Shown piece by piece: positions 36,474 to 45,932 of a stretch of 64,000 bases of DNA. The DNA is from Streptomyces eurythermus. Its GTDB lineage: Bacteria > Actinomycetota > Actinomycetes > Streptomycetales > Streptomycetaceae. The DNA is taken from the NCBI RefSeq assembly GCF_014649115.1, contig NZ_BMSK01000003.1, positions 62,001-126,000 on the forward strand. Reading direction: 5' to 3'. Position 1 is the stretch's first letter, and each line of letters opens with the position of its first letter. A model generated the notes under the pieces. It had not been told where the DNA came from and did not search any database. It saw nothing but the letters and a program-made list of their open reading frames with translations. The position numbers and the translations under genes were made by a program.

Positions 36474-37205
36474 CTACCGGCTCAGTGCCGCCAGCTCCTT
36501 GGCCGCCTCGGTCAGGTCCTTGGCCGTGTCGATGGCCCGCCAGTACGCCCCCTGCGGGATGGGGAACCCGGCCAGCTTGTGCTCCCGGGCCAGGCGGGGG
36601 AACGTCGTGCGCTCATGGTCCCCGCGCTCCGGCAGCAGCGTGGCGAACTCCGGGGAGAACACGTACACGCCCGCGTTGATCTCGAACGTGGACGGCGGTG
36701 CCTCGATGAAGTCGGTGATGTGCCCGAACCCGTCGGTCTGCACCGCGCCCCAGGGGATGCGCGGCCGGGCCAGCGCGAGGGTGGCGACGGCGTCCCGCTC
36801 GGTGTGGAAGTCGGCCATGTCCCGCAGCGAGAACCGGGTCCAGATGTCACCGTTGGTGGCGTACCAGGGCCGGTCGGGGTGGGGCAGATGCGCGGCGGCG
36901 TAGCGCAGGCCGCCGCCGCGGCCGAGGGGCTCGCTCTCCACGACGGTGGTGACGGAGACGGGCAGGTCGGCCGAGTCCAGCCACTTCTGCAGGACGTCGG
37001 CGAGGTGGCCGCACGAGACGACCACGTCCGTGACACCCTCCTCGGCGAGCCAGGTGAGCTGGTGGCCGATGATCGGCGTGCCCGTGCCGGGGATCTCGAC
37101 CATCGGCTTGGGCCGGTCGTCGGTGTACGGACGCAGCCGCGAGCCCTGGCCACCGGCCAGGACCACGGCTTGAGTGGGGCGCGACGCGGCGCTCGGATGG
37201 GTCAT
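36474..37205 (-). CDS. Sugar-1-phosphate nucleotidyltransferase (NTP_transferase family)
   Basis: A 243-residue enzyme of the NDP-sugar pyrophosphorylase family. The nucleotide-binding signature is VVLAGGQGSRLRPYTDDRPKPM (Gly-rich loop plus catalytic Arg and Lys, about residues 14-35). The metal-binding Asp is in WYATNGDIWTR, and FEINAGVYVFSPE is a typical sugar-pocket segment. It lacks the left-handed helix domain of GlmU/GlgC, so a mannose-1-phosphate guanylyltransferase- or heptose/glucose-type single-domain enzyme is most likely. The precise sugar and nucleotide are not visible. It probably supplies a cell-surface glycan pathway. Confidence 0.85.
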   Translation of the reverse strand: MTHPSAASRPTQAVVLAGGQGSRLRPYTDDRPKPMVEIPGTGTPIIGHQLTWLAEEGVTDVVVSCGHLADVLQKWLDSADLPVSVTTVVESEPLGRGGGLRYAAAHLPHPDRPWYATNGDIWTRFSLRDMADFHTERDAVATLALARPRIPWGAVQTDGFGHITDFIEAPPSTFEINAGVYVFSPEFATLLPERGDHERTTFPRLAREHKLAGFPIPQGAYWRAIDTAKDLTEAAKELAALSR

Positions 37206-37331
37206 GACCGCACTGTACGTGGCGCCCCGGCGCGGTGTGGCGGCGGCAGCGGCCCGCGCGGGGCCGCTGCCGGCCGGCCGGGTCGGTCGGGTACGCCTGG
37301 GGGTGCGCGGGTGTACGCGCGGTGGTGCGGG

Positions 37332-37793
37332 TCAGCTGTGTGCTGCCAGGACGCCTGTGGCGAAGGACGTGTCGCACACGGGGCGGGCGTAGGACTGGGC
37401 GCGGGAGGCGCCGTAGATGCGCACCGCGGCCGTACCGAGGGCGCGGGCGATGGAGGAGCAGTGCCGGGCGAGCGAGGGGCGTCCGTTGACGGCCCGCTGG
37501 AGGTGGGTGAGGACCGCGCCGGGGTCCTTGTGCTGGAGTTCGCCCATGAGCTGCTCGCGGAGCACCTCCTCGGGCGCGCGGGCGGCCGTCCGGGCGGGGA
37601 TCGCCGCCGTCGTCACGTCGGAGGCGGCCAGGACCGAGTCGGCGGGGCTGCCCGTCCAGTTGACCCGGGTGACCGCGAGGGTCCCGGAGAGCACCATGAA
37701 GACGGGCAGGACGAGGGCGAGAGTACGGCCGATCCGGCGGGCAGGGCCGCCCCGGTGGCCGCGTCGCGTCTGTGGGGTGGTGGAGTGCTTCAC
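37332..37793 (-). CDS. Secreted/membrane protein of unknown function
   Basis: A 153-residue protein. A basic N-terminus (RRGHRGGPARRIGR) is followed by one hydrophobic segment (TLALVLPVFMVLSGTLAV, about residues 24-41), a signal anchor or signal peptide. The rest is a helical extracellular part with two cysteines (RHCSSIARALG and RPVCDTSFATG) that could form a disulfide. No family is recognised with confidence. The GTG start at 37793 gives a normal signal-peptide N-terminus; an in-frame TTG at 37823 is the alternative. Neither has a clear ribosome site. Confidence 0.6.
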   Translation of the reverse strand: MKHSTTPQTRRGHRGGPARRIGRTLALVLPVFMVLSGTLAVTRVNWTGSPADSVLAASDVTTAAIPARTAARAPEEVLREQLMGELQHKDPGAVLTHLQRAVNGRPSLARHCSSIARALGTAAVRIYGASRAQSYARPVCDTSFATGVLAAHS

Positions 37794-37914
37794 GCGTGTG
37801 AGGGTAGCGCCCGGTAATGACAAGGAGACACTGCGTCACTCCTTTGGGGGATGGGAAGGCGGGGATTTCCGGGTAGCGGGTTGACGAACCACCCGTCGGA
37901 GACCGCCATCGCAC

Positions 37915-37955
37915 GGGAAGGGCCCCCGCACGCCGAGCGCGCGGGGGCCCTTCCC
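37915..37955 (-). terminator. Terminator after msiK
   Basis: A perfect 15-bp stem (37915-37929 with 37941-37955) around an 11-nt loop begins 15 bp beyond the msiK stop. Confidence 0.75.
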
Positions 37956-37969
37956 GGGGCTGTGGACCG

Positions 37970-39106
<1,137 letters not shown>

Positions 39107-39165
39107 GGTGAATGGGCCCCCTTCTACCGGCAGGAACGTGCCGGACGATCCGTTGTAGGAAGGTG

Positions 39166-39181
39166 GTTGGTGTAGTCCACC
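39166..39181. promoter_or_regulatory. dre-like DasR-binding element in the msiK promoter region
   Basis: GTTGGTGTAGTCCACC resembles DasR responsive elements such as AGTGGTGTAGACCACC, with imperfect dyad symmetry. It sits 60-75 bp upstream of msiK. The match is by eye to a remembered consensus, so confidence is moderate. Confidence 0.5.
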
Positions 39182-39261
39182 GGGGTGAACTGGACCGAGA
39201 CGCTACCTGGCGATCACCGGCCCTGTCAGTACCCCGGCCCCGGTGAACTTCGCGGAAATTT

Positions 39262-39293
39262 TCGACAGGCCCACCCCCAGACCTGGGTACACT
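39262..39293 (+). promoter_or_regulatory. Possible tRNA-Thr promoter
   Basis: TACACT at 39288-39293 is a good -10 element 20 bp before the tRNA. The nearest -35-like sequence (TCGACA at 39262-39267) has a spacer of 20 nt, longer than usual, so only the -10 is persuasive. Confidence 0.35.
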
Positions 39294-39313
39294 GCACGAG
39301 CACCCAGGTGCGC

Positions 39314-39387
39314 GCCTCCTTAGCTCAGCTGGTCAGAGCGCCGCTCTTGTAAAGCGAAGGTCGTCGGTTCGAATCCGACAGGGGGCT
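39314..39387 (+). tRNA. tRNA-Thr (anticodon TGT)
   Basis: A 74-nt cloverleaf is readable. The acceptor stem GCCTCCT pairs with AGGGGGC (one G-U), the D-arm contains TAGCTCAGCTGGTCAGAG, and the anticodon loop CTTGTAA gives TGT. The T-arm TCGGTTCGAATCCGA carries the universal TTCGAAT loop. CCA is not encoded. A terminator hairpin with a T-run follows 8 bp later. Confidence 0.96.
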
Positions 39388-39394
39388 CCGGCAA

Positions 39395-39428
39395 GCCCGG
39401 GTGGGATCCGCTCCCACCTGGGCCTTTT
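39395..39428 (+). terminator. Terminator after tRNA-Thr
   Basis: A 12-bp stem with one G-U pairs 39395-39406 with 39412-39423 around TCCGC, followed by TTTT at 39425-39428. It overlaps the stop codon of the convergent kinase gene. Confidence 0.75.
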
Positions 39429-40303
39429 CATGCCAGGAGGCGGGCGATCTCCAGCTGGCGGGGGTCGATGGGGCGGCCGTCCTCCACGTCCCACAGGGCG
39501 TTCTGCAGCAGCCGGCCGTAGGTCCAGGCGCGGGCCCGGGCCCGGTCCAGGCCGAGGACGTCGGTCATCGCGTCGAAGCGCCAGCGGACCTCGGTCGCCT
39601 CGTACCGGTTGTCCAGGGCGGGCCACAGCTCGAAGCCGGGGTCGCCGGCCAGCGGCTTGGGGTCGATGGCGAGCCAGTCGGCGCGCTCGGCGGCCAGCAC
39701 GTTCTCGTCGTGCAGGTCCCAGTGCAGCAGCCGGTCGCCGGGCTCGTCGGCGACCTCGCGGACGGCGGCGGCGCAGTCGGCGACGATCCGGCGGGCCTCG
39801 GGGTCGGGGATGCGGTCCAGGGCCCGGGGGGTCCGCTCCAGCATGCGCGCGGTGATGTCGCCGAGGCGGCGCAGGCCGGGCGGGGCAGGGAAGGACGTCA
39901 GGTGGGCCAGCAGCCGGGCGATGACCAGGACCGCCTCGCGGGTGTCGGCGAGGTGGGCCAGCATCCGGGTCTCGTCCAGGCGCTCCAGGAGCATGGTGCC
40001 GGTGGCCGGGTCGTGGTCGAGGAGCCGTACGGCCCCGTCGCCGTCCCAGGCGCGCAGCGCGACCGGCTCGCCCTCGCTCTCCTCGTCGAGCAGCTGGAGC
40101 TTGAGGACCGCGCGGACGCCGTCGGCGCGGACCACCGGCAGCACCAGGGCGCTGACGCCGTTCATCGAGGGCCCGTCGAGGCGGAGCCCCCAGCGGTCCA
40201 TGAACTGGGCCGCGAGGTCCGGCAGCGCGGCGATGAACGCCTTGCCCGCCGCCCCGTTGTACATCTCCTGCGCTTCGGCCAGTTCCCCGGGGATGTCGAT
40301 CAC
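39428..40303 (-). CDS. Aminoglycoside/hydroxyurea phosphotransferase-like kinase
   Basis: A 291-residue kinase of the APH(6)/streptomycin-kinase-like family. The catalytic loop is RLLHWDLHDENVLAAE, and the metal-binding Asp is in WLAIDPKPLAGDPGFELWP. The N-terminus IPGELAEAQEMYNGAAGKAF and the adenine-binding ALKLQLLDEESEGE-type region are family-typical. It may phosphorylate an aminoglycoside or an endogenous small molecule; resistance is only inferred. The GTG at 40303 was chosen because the ATG at 40339 overlaps the start codon of the divergent rhomboid gene. Confidence 0.82.
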   Translation of the reverse strand: MIDIPGELAEAQEMYNGAAGKAFIAALPDLAAQFMDRWGLRLDGPSMNGVSALVLPVVRADGVRAVLKLQLLDEESEGEPVALRAWDGDGAVRLLDHDPATGTMLLERLDETRMLAHLADTREAVLVIARLLAHLTSFPAPPGLRRLGDITARMLERTPRALDRIPDPEARRIVADCAAAVREVADEPGDRLLHWDLHDENVLAAERADWLAIDPKPLAGDPGFELWPALDNRYEATEVRWRFDAMTDVLGLDRARARAWTYGRLLQNALWDVEDGRPIDPRQLEIARLLA

Positions 40304-40337
40304 GACCCGGACGATACCGGCGTGCGTCAATCGGTTC

Positions 40338-40991
40338 ATGCGAATTAACCGGGGCCTGCGCGGGGTGTGGGCGTACCTCCGCGGCGCTCCCGGCACCCAT
40401 GTGTGGCTGGCGGTGCTCTTCGCCACGACCGTCGCGCTGCACTCCATGCCGCCCGAGTTCGAGGAGAACTTCCTGCGGCACCGGTCGACGAACCTGCACG
40501 AGCTGTCGCGCGACCCCGTGCGGGTGCTGGTGGCGAGCGCGATGTGGATCGAGAGCGGGCACTGGCTGCCGTACGCCTTCCTGTACACGGTGTTCCACGC
40601 GCCGGCCGAGCGCTGGCTGGGCACGGCCCGCTGGCTGGCGGTGTGCGCGCTGGCCCATGTGCCGGCGTCGCTGGCGAGCGAGGCCCTGCTGCTGGCGGCG
40701 ATCCGCACGGGCCGCGCCCCGCTCACCGCCGTCGACACCCTGGACATCGGGGTCAGTTACGCGCTGGCCGGGGTGATCGCGGTGCTCGGCTACCGGATCG
40801 CGGTGCCCTGGCGGTACGGGTATCTGGCGGCGGTGCTCGCCGTGTTCGCGCTGCCGCTGGCCGCCGGCCCGACCGTCACGGACGTCGGCCACCTCCTCGC
40901 GGCGCTGTCCGGTCTGGCCTGCTTTCCGCTGGTCAGGGGGCGGGGAAAAGCATGGAATCCGAAGGAGACACCGGCCGGGCTCAGGGGTTAA
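40338..40991 (+). CDS. Rhomboid-like intramembrane protease
   Basis: A 217-residue membrane protein with about six hydrophobic segments. A rhomboid Ser-His dyad appears present: G-x-S in DIGVSYALAGV (about residue 139) and His in DVGHLLAALSGL near the end. The first loop carries EENFLRHRSTNLHEL and the second segment YAFLYTVFHAP. This is a compact actinobacterial rhomboid-like group; the substrate is unknown. No clear ribosome site precedes the ATG, and the first ATG overlaps the alternative start of the divergent kinase. Confidence 0.7.
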   Translation: MRINRGLRGVWAYLRGAPGTHVWLAVLFATTVALHSMPPEFEENFLRHRSTNLHELSRDPVRVLVASAMWIESGHWLPYAFLYTVFHAPAERWLGTARWLAVCALAHVPASLASEALLLAAIRTGRAPLTAVDTLDIGVSYALAGVIAVLGYRIAVPWRYGYLAAVLAVFALPLAAGPTVTDVGHLLAALSGLACFPLVRGRGKAWNPKETPAGLRG

Positions 40992-41001
40992 CGTCCCGGC
41001 C

Positions 41002-42408
41002 ATGAACAGCTCGGCAAGCAGTGCCGTCAACGGCGGCGTCTCGTTCTGGTACGCGGACGACGGGCTCCCGGCGGTGCGCGAGCCGCTGACTGGGGACGCG
41101 TCCGCGGACGTCGTCATCGTCGGCGGCGGGTACACCGGTCTGTGGACGGCGTACTACCTGAAGAAGGCGGCGCCGTTCCTGCGGATCACCGTGCTGGAGC
41201 AGAAGTTCTGCGGTTACGGGGCCTCCGGCCGCAACGGCGGCTGGCTGTACAACGGCATCGCGGGCCGGGACCGGTACGCCCGGCTGCACGGCCACGAGGC
41301 CGCCGTACGGCTGCAGAAGGCGATGAACGACACGGTCGCCGAGGTGGTCGCGGTCGCCCGCGCGGAGGGCATCGACGCCGACCTCCACCAGGGCGGTGTC
41401 CTGGAAGTGGCCACCACACCGGCGCAGTTGGCGCGGCTGAAGGCGTTCCACGCGCACGAGCTGGCCCACGGCGAGACGGACCGGGAGCTGTACGGTGCCC
41501 GGGAGACCGCCGAGCGGATCCGGGTCGCGGACGCGGTCGGCTCCACCTGGACCCCGCACGGCGCCCGGCTGCACCCGGTGAAGCTGGTGAAGGGGCTCGC
41601 GGCGGCCGTGGAGGCGCTCGGGGTGACCATCCACGAGTCGACGCCGGTGACGGAGATCCGCCCCAAGCACGCGGTCACCCCCTACGGCACGGTCCGCGCG
41701 CCCTATGTCCTGCGCTGCACCGAGGGCTTCACCGCCGCGCTCAAGGGCCAGCGGCGGACCTGGCTGCCGATGAACTCCTCGATGATCGCGACCGAGCCGC
41801 TGACCGAGGAGCAGTGGGCGGCGATCGGCTGGGCGGGCCGCGAGACCCTCGGCGACATGGCGCACGCCTACATGTACGCGCAGCGCACCGCCGACGGCCG
41901 GATCGCGCTCGGCGGGCGCGGGGTGCCGTACCGGTTCGGCTCGCGCACCGACAACGACGGCCGCACGCAGGAGGCGACCGTCGCGGCGCTGCGCGAGATC
42001 CTGACCCGCTTCTTCCCGTCCCTGGCGGGCGTGCGGATCGAGCACGCCTGGTCGGGGGTGCTCGGCGTGCCGCGCGACTGGTGCGCCACCGTCACGCTGG
42101 ACCGCTCCACCGGGCTCGGCTGGGCGGGCGGCTACGTCGGCTCCGGCGTCGCCACCGCCAACCTGGCCGCCCGCACCCTGCGCGACCTGGTCCGGCAGGA
42201 CTCCGGCCAGGGCGGGCGGACCGAGCTGACGGAGCTGCCCTGGGTCGGCCACCGGGTCCGCAAGTGGGAGCCGGAGCCCTTCCGCTGGCTGGGCGTGCAG
42301 GGCATGTACGCCACCTACCGCGCGGCCGACCGGCGCGAACGCCGCTACCCGGACACCCGGTCCTCGAGGCTGGCCCGCCTGGCGGACCGGGTGGCGGGCC
42401 GCCACTGA
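41002..42408 (+). CDS. FAD-dependent amine oxidase of the DAO family (PuuB-like)
   Basis: A 468-residue flavoenzyme. The Rossmann dinucleotide-binding motif is VVIVGGGYTGLWTAYYLKK (about residues 35-53). CGYGASGRNGGWLYNG is the signature of gamma-glutamylputrescine oxidase-type DAO proteins, and the C-terminal WSGVLGVPRDW and GWAGGYVGSGVATANLAARTL segments close the FAD site. The reaction is probably oxidative deamination of an amine or amino acid, but the substrate is not evident. It starts 10 bp after the rhomboid gene and may be co-transcribed with it. Confidence 0.88.
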   Translation: MNSSASSAVNGGVSFWYADDGLPAVREPLTGDASADVVIVGGGYTGLWTAYYLKKAAPFLRITVLEQKFCGYGASGRNGGWLYNGIAGRDRYARLHGHEAAVRLQKAMNDTVAEVVAVARAEGIDADLHQGGVLEVATTPAQLARLKAFHAHELAHGETDRELYGARETAERIRVADAVGSTWTPHGARLHPVKLVKGLAAAVEALGVTIHESTPVTEIRPKHAVTPYGTVRAPYVLRCTEGFTAALKGQRRTWLPMNSSMIATEPLTEEQWAAIGWAGRETLGDMAHAYMYAQRTADGRIALGGRGVPYRFGSRTDNDGRTQEATVAALREILTRFFPSLAGVRIEHAWSGVLGVPRDWCATVTLDRSTGLGWAGGYVGSGVATANLAARTLRDLVRQDSGQGGRTELTELPWVGHRVRKWEPEPFRWLGVQGMYATYRAADRRERRYPDTRSSRLARLADRVAGRH

Positions 42409-42521
42409 CCGGGCCTCCGTCTCCTTGCGCGGATCCGGCGTACGGCGCCTCGCCGCCTCTGACATTCCGGCGTTTCCGCAGCTCGGGCGGATTGTCAGTG
42501 GCGGGGTGCAGCATGGGGGGC

Positions 42522-43214
42522 ATGGTGAGGCGAGCGACGGAGGGCCGGCCCGGGGGCCGGACGGCGGTGCGGGGCGCGCGGCGGCCGGAGCTGCGGCTGC
42601 CGGCCCTGGCCCCCTGGGACGGCGGCGCACTGGAGCCGGACGGGGACTACGACGGGCTGGAGTTCCGGGAACGGGACCTGGCCGGGCAGGACGCGCGGGG
42701 CGCCCGGTTCATGGACTGCGCGCTGACGGGCTGCGTCCTGGACGAGACGGCGCTGGGCAGAGCCCGGGTGCTGGACTCGGTCCTGACCGGCCTGCGCGGG
42801 GTCGGCACCGGGCTCGCGGAGTCCACGTTCCGCGATGTCGAGCTGGTCGACGCGCGGTTGGGCGGCACCCAGATGCACGGGGCGGTGCTGGAGCGGGTCG
42901 TGGTCCGGGGCGGGAAGATCGACTTCCTGAATCTGCGCGAGGCCCGGCTGAAGGACGTCGTGTTCGAGTCCTGTGTGCTGGTCGAGCCGGACTTCGCGGG
43001 GGCGCGGCTGGAGCGGGTGGAGTTCGTCGACTGCGCCCTGAAGGGGGCCGACTTCGGCAGCGCGACGCTGGCGGACGTCGATCTGCGCGGTGCCGCGCCG
43101 CTGGAGATCGCCCGGGGCCTGGACCGCCTGTCCGGCGCGGTGATCGGCACGGGCCAGCTGCTGGACCTGGCCCCGCTGCTGGCGGCGGAGCTGGGCATAC
43201 GGGTGACGGACTGA
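42522..43214 (+). CDS. Pentapeptide repeat protein
   Basis: A 230-residue protein built of A(D/N)LXX-type five-residue turns forming a right-handed beta helix. From about residue 45 to 190 successive units such as LEFRERDLAGQDARGARFMD and VFESCVLVEPDFAGARLERV are visible. Family members range from gyrase protectors to structural adaptors; the role here is unknown. GGGGGGC precedes the ATG at 42522; an ATG nine bases earlier is also possible. It is convergent with the M1 peptidase gene. Confidence 0.85.
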   Translation: MVRRATEGRPGGRTAVRGARRPELRLPALAPWDGGALEPDGDYDGLEFRERDLAGQDARGARFMDCALTGCVLDETALGRARVLDSVLTGLRGVGTGLAESTFRDVELVDARLGGTQMHGAVLERVVVRGGKIDFLNLREARLKDVVFESCVLVEPDFAGARLERVEFVDCALKGADFGSATLADVDLRGAAPLEIARGLDRLSGAVIGTGQLLDLAPLLAAELGIRVTD

Positions 43215-43237
43215 GCCACGGCGGACGTGGCGGGGCC

Positions 43238-44629
43238 TCAGGCGTGGGCGGGCTTGCCGTCCCCGTACAGCCAGTCCTTCCAGATGGTGCGGAAGTCCTT
43301 GCCCGGGGCCTTCCGCTCCACGTAACGGACGAAGTCGGCGGTGTCGGCGGTGCCGTGGCGGTGGGCGGCGGCCCAGCCCTGGACGATGTCGTAGAAGGTG
43401 TCGTCGCCGACGGTCTGGCGGATCTTGTGCACGACCATCGCGCCGCGCTGGTAGACGGGCGCGTCGGAGATGTGCGCGGCGCTCGTCGGCCGGGCCGGCG
43501 GGAAGGCCCAGAGGTCGTCTGGGCCGTCCTCGTAGAGGCTGGTGAAGGTCTCCTGGGCGGTGGGTCCGTCGTGGTCCTCGTCGTAGAGCCACTCCGCGTA
43601 CGTCGCGAAGCCCTCGTTGAGCCACATGTCCCGCCAGGACGCGGGACCGACCGAGTCGCCGTACCACTGGTGGACGAGTTCGTGCACCAGGGTGGAGACG
43701 TCGGGCGGGCCGGGAAAGACGGGGCGGGTCTGGGTCTCCAGGGCGTAACCGGCGTCGCCGGGTCGGTCCACGATCGCGCCGGCGGAGGAGAAGGGGTACG
43801 GGCCGAAGTTGGTCTCGGCCCAGTCCAGGATCTCCGGGATCCGCGCGAGCACGCCGGCGCTCACGCGGGCCTGGCGGGGGTCGACGGCGGTGACGACCGG
43901 CAGGCCGTGGGGGCCGGTGGTGCGGGCGATGTCGAAGCGGCCGACGGCGACGGTGGCGAGGTAGCTCGACATGGGCTGGGCCGACTGCCAGCGGTAGGTC
44001 GTGCGGCCGCCCTTCGAGGTCTGGTCCGTCTGCTCGCCCACCGAGACCGCCTTGAGGCCCTGGGGGACGGTGACCGCGATGTCGTAGGTCGCCTTGTCGG
44101 AAGGGTGGTGATTGCCGGGGAACCAGGTCATGGAGCCGACGGGTTCGCCGAGCGCGAGGGCGCCGTCGGCGGTGGGCAGCCAGCCCTCCTTCGAGCCGTC
44201 GGGGTCGGTGAGGGTGCGCGGGGTGCCCGAGTAGCGGACGGTCGCGCGGAAGGTCTCGCCCTTGCTGAGGTCGGTGTGCGGGCGGACGGTGAGTTCCTGC
44301 CCGGTGCGGTTCCAGCGGGCCTTCTCGCCCTCCACGTCGACCGACTCGACGTGCAGTCCGGCGAGGTCGAGATCGAACGCGGACAGGTCCCGGGTGGCCC
44401 GGGCGGTGATGACCGCGGTGCCGGTGAGCCGGCGGTTGGCCGGGGTGTAGTCCAGGGCGAGGCTGTAGTGCCCGACGTCGTAGCCGCCGTTGCCGGCCTT
44501 CGGGAAGTACGGGTCGCCCACACCGGAGCCGCCCGGGGCGCCCCGGACACCGGCGTCGCACGCGGTGCCGGTCAGGGCGAGGACCAGCAGCGACGCGAGG
44601 GCCGGGACAAGGCGTACGGATCTGGACAT
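43238..44629 (-). CDS. Secreted M1-family zinc metallopeptidase (lipoprotein)
   Basis: A 463-residue exported aminopeptidase-like enzyme. It has a signal peptide with lipobox (LALTGTAC, Cys near residue 24) and an N-terminal beta saddle domain. The catalytic thermolysin-like domain contains the zinc motif VHELVHQWYGDSV and the downstream Glu ligand WLNEGFATYAEW (about 20 residues apart). The M1 catalytic Tyr region is likely in ISDAPVYQRGAMV. The exopeptidase G-x-M-E-N motif appears altered (AGYALETQTRP). It lacks the C-terminal ERAP1-like domain, which is normal for this short class. Confidence 0.9.
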   Translation of the reverse strand: MSRSVRLVPALASLLVLALTGTACDAGVRGAPGGSGVGDPYFPKAGNGGYDVGHYSLALDYTPANRRLTGTAVITARATRDLSAFDLDLAGLHVESVDVEGEKARWNRTGQELTVRPHTDLSKGETFRATVRYSGTPRTLTDPDGSKEGWLPTADGALALGEPVGSMTWFPGNHHPSDKATYDIAVTVPQGLKAVSVGEQTDQTSKGGRTTYRWQSAQPMSSYLATVAVGRFDIARTTGPHGLPVVTAVDPRQARVSAGVLARIPEILDWAETNFGPYPFSSAGAIVDRPGDAGYALETQTRPVFPGPPDVSTLVHELVHQWYGDSVGPASWRDMWLNEGFATYAEWLYDEDHDGPTAQETFTSLYEDGPDDLWAFPPARPTSAAHISDAPVYQRGAMVVHKIRQTVGDDTFYDIVQGWAAAHRHGTADTADFVRYVERKAPGKDFRTIWKDWLYGDGKPAHA

Positions 44630-44710
44630 GCCAGTGATCTTAGGCGGGCGGGGGTACGGCGGTGGGGCGTACGGCGGGTGGGGCGTGCCTCCGCTGAACG
44701 TGTCGGCGCC

Positions 44711-45082
44711 TCAGAAGATCTGAATGGACGTGATGTTCGGCGGCCGGGTGGGGTAGGTCACGATGTTCCAGCGGCTGATCTTGACGGTGGAGCCGTTGGC
44801 GTCGTTCATCTGGATGTCGTTGTTCCCGGTGGAGATCTTGTCCACCCAGGCGCCGGCTCCGAGACTCATGGTTCCCGCGTTGGCGGCGCAGTATTCGAAG
44901 GGCCCGTTGGGGCCGACAATGATCGGACGGCTGTAGTGGCCCCAGATGTGCAACAAGTCGTCACTGGTGCAAGGCGTCTGGTTCATGGCGTGCGCGGCGT
45001 TCACCGGAGTCGCGACGGCGAGGCCCGCGGTCAGTAACGCTACGGCTAACAGGTTCCGGGTGGTCTTCCTGGCGGTGGGCAC
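44711..45082 (-). CDS. Small secreted beta/gamma-crystallin-like protein
   Basis: A 123-residue exported protein. The signal peptide is about residues 1-31 (ARKTTRNLLAVALLTAGLAV, then ATPVNAAHA). The mature domain of about 90 residues has two cysteines (TPCTSDD and EYCAANAG) and the pattern YCAANAGTMSLGAGAWVDKI and STGNNDIQMNDANG. That resembles single-domain beta/gamma-crystallin folds of Streptomyces, some of which are calcium-binding or killer-toxin-like. The function here is unknown. The GTG start has GGGAGA about 12 nt upstream; an in-frame ATG further upstream is less likely. Confidence 0.7.
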   Translation of the reverse strand: MPTARKTTRNLLAVALLTAGLAVATPVNAAHAMNQTPCTSDDLLHIWGHYSRPIIVGPNGPFEYCAANAGTMSLGAGAWVDKISTGNNDIQMNDANGSTVKISRWNIVTYPTRPPNITSIQIF

Positions 45083-45365
45083 GATGTGACATCTCCCTGA
45101 GGGGTCGGGCACGCTGCGTGAGCCGGGGTTCATCCCGAACGGTGAGGCAACTGCCCTGTCGGGCGGGCAGTCGGCCCTTGTGCGCTTCAATCCTGGCTCA
45201 GCGCTGTGTCGGCCAGGAACGGCACGTGATGTTCTTTGCCTTCCCTTTATATGGGTCCGGTGGAGCGGGGCCGTGGGGTGTACGGCGGGTGGTCCCAGGT
45301 GGGCGTGGGGGTGTCCGGGAGGGCCGACAGCGGTTCCGGGGGGACCGGCGTGACACCATCTCTCC

Positions 45366-45866
45366 GTGCTCGACATCGGCTATGCCCTCTCCCAGCGGTT
45401 CCCGGACCCACCGCAGACCGACTACCGGCGCGCGGACGCGCACGCGCTGCGGCACGACCTGTTCTGCGGGGACGTCTATCTCGCGGACACCGAGACCGAC
45501 CGGGAGCTGTCCACAGCCTGGGGATGGGTGCCGGTGCTGGACTTCGCGTGGGCGCTGTGCGACATCGTCGAGCAACTGGACCGGGACCCGATGGGCTCCC
45601 GGGCCGCCCGGCCGCAGCGGGCCGAGCTGGACTTCACCGAGTCCACCGACCGGATGCTGTTCGAGCGCCGCTTCGGCTGGGTCGACATCACCTCCGACTG
45701 GACCCCGGCCGAGGAGCCCCCGCTCTCCTTCTCCCACGCCGAACTGCGCCGGGAGGCCCGGGACTTCCTGCACGACCTGCTGGCGGACCTCACCGACATG
45801 CACGAGGACCTGGCGGAGAACCCGGTGATCTGGACCCTCCAGGCCCGCTTCCCCCGGGTGCCGTAG
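45366..45866 (+). CDS. Conserved hypothetical protein, no recognised domain
   Basis: A 166-residue soluble acidic protein starting at a GTG. It is rich in Trp and aromatic residues (STAWGWVPVLDFAWALCDIVE, RRFGWVDITSDWTPAEE) and ends in a charged helix (ARDFLHDLLADLTDMHEDLAE). It resembles a Streptomyces family of immunity-protein-like or DUF7878-like hypothetical proteins, but I cannot assign it firmly. It is divergent from the crystallin-like gene and convergent with the adhesin, separated from the latter by a strong hairpin. Confidence 0.6.
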   Translation: MLDIGYALSQRFPDPPQTDYRRADAHALRHDLFCGDVYLADTETDRELSTAWGWVPVLDFAWALCDIVEQLDRDPMGSRAARPQRAELDFTESTDRMLFERRFGWVDITSDWTPAEEPPLSFSHAELRREARDFLHDLLADLTDMHEDLAENPVIWTLQARFPRVP

Positions 45867-45882
45867 GGCGCCGGACATGAGA

Positions 45883-45918
45883 GCGCCCCCTCCGGCTCAC
45901 GGCATCCGGAGGGGGCGC
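45883..45918. terminator. Bidirectional terminator before the adhesin gene end
   Basis: A perfect 13-bp stem (45883-45895 with 45906-45918) and a 10-nt loop lie between two convergent genes. Confidence 0.78.
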
Positions 45919-45932
45919 GTTGGAACGTGCCG

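Noticed and set aside
39314..39430. Genomic island at tRNA-Thr
   Set aside because: Genes on both sides are core-type in composition, and the tRNA 3' end is followed at once by its terminator. No duplicated tRNA end was seen.
42425..45037. Plus-strand frame of about 870 codons spanning three genes
   Set aside because: It overlaps pentapeptide, M1 peptidase and crystallin-like genes that all have clear family motifs. It shows no motif of its own.
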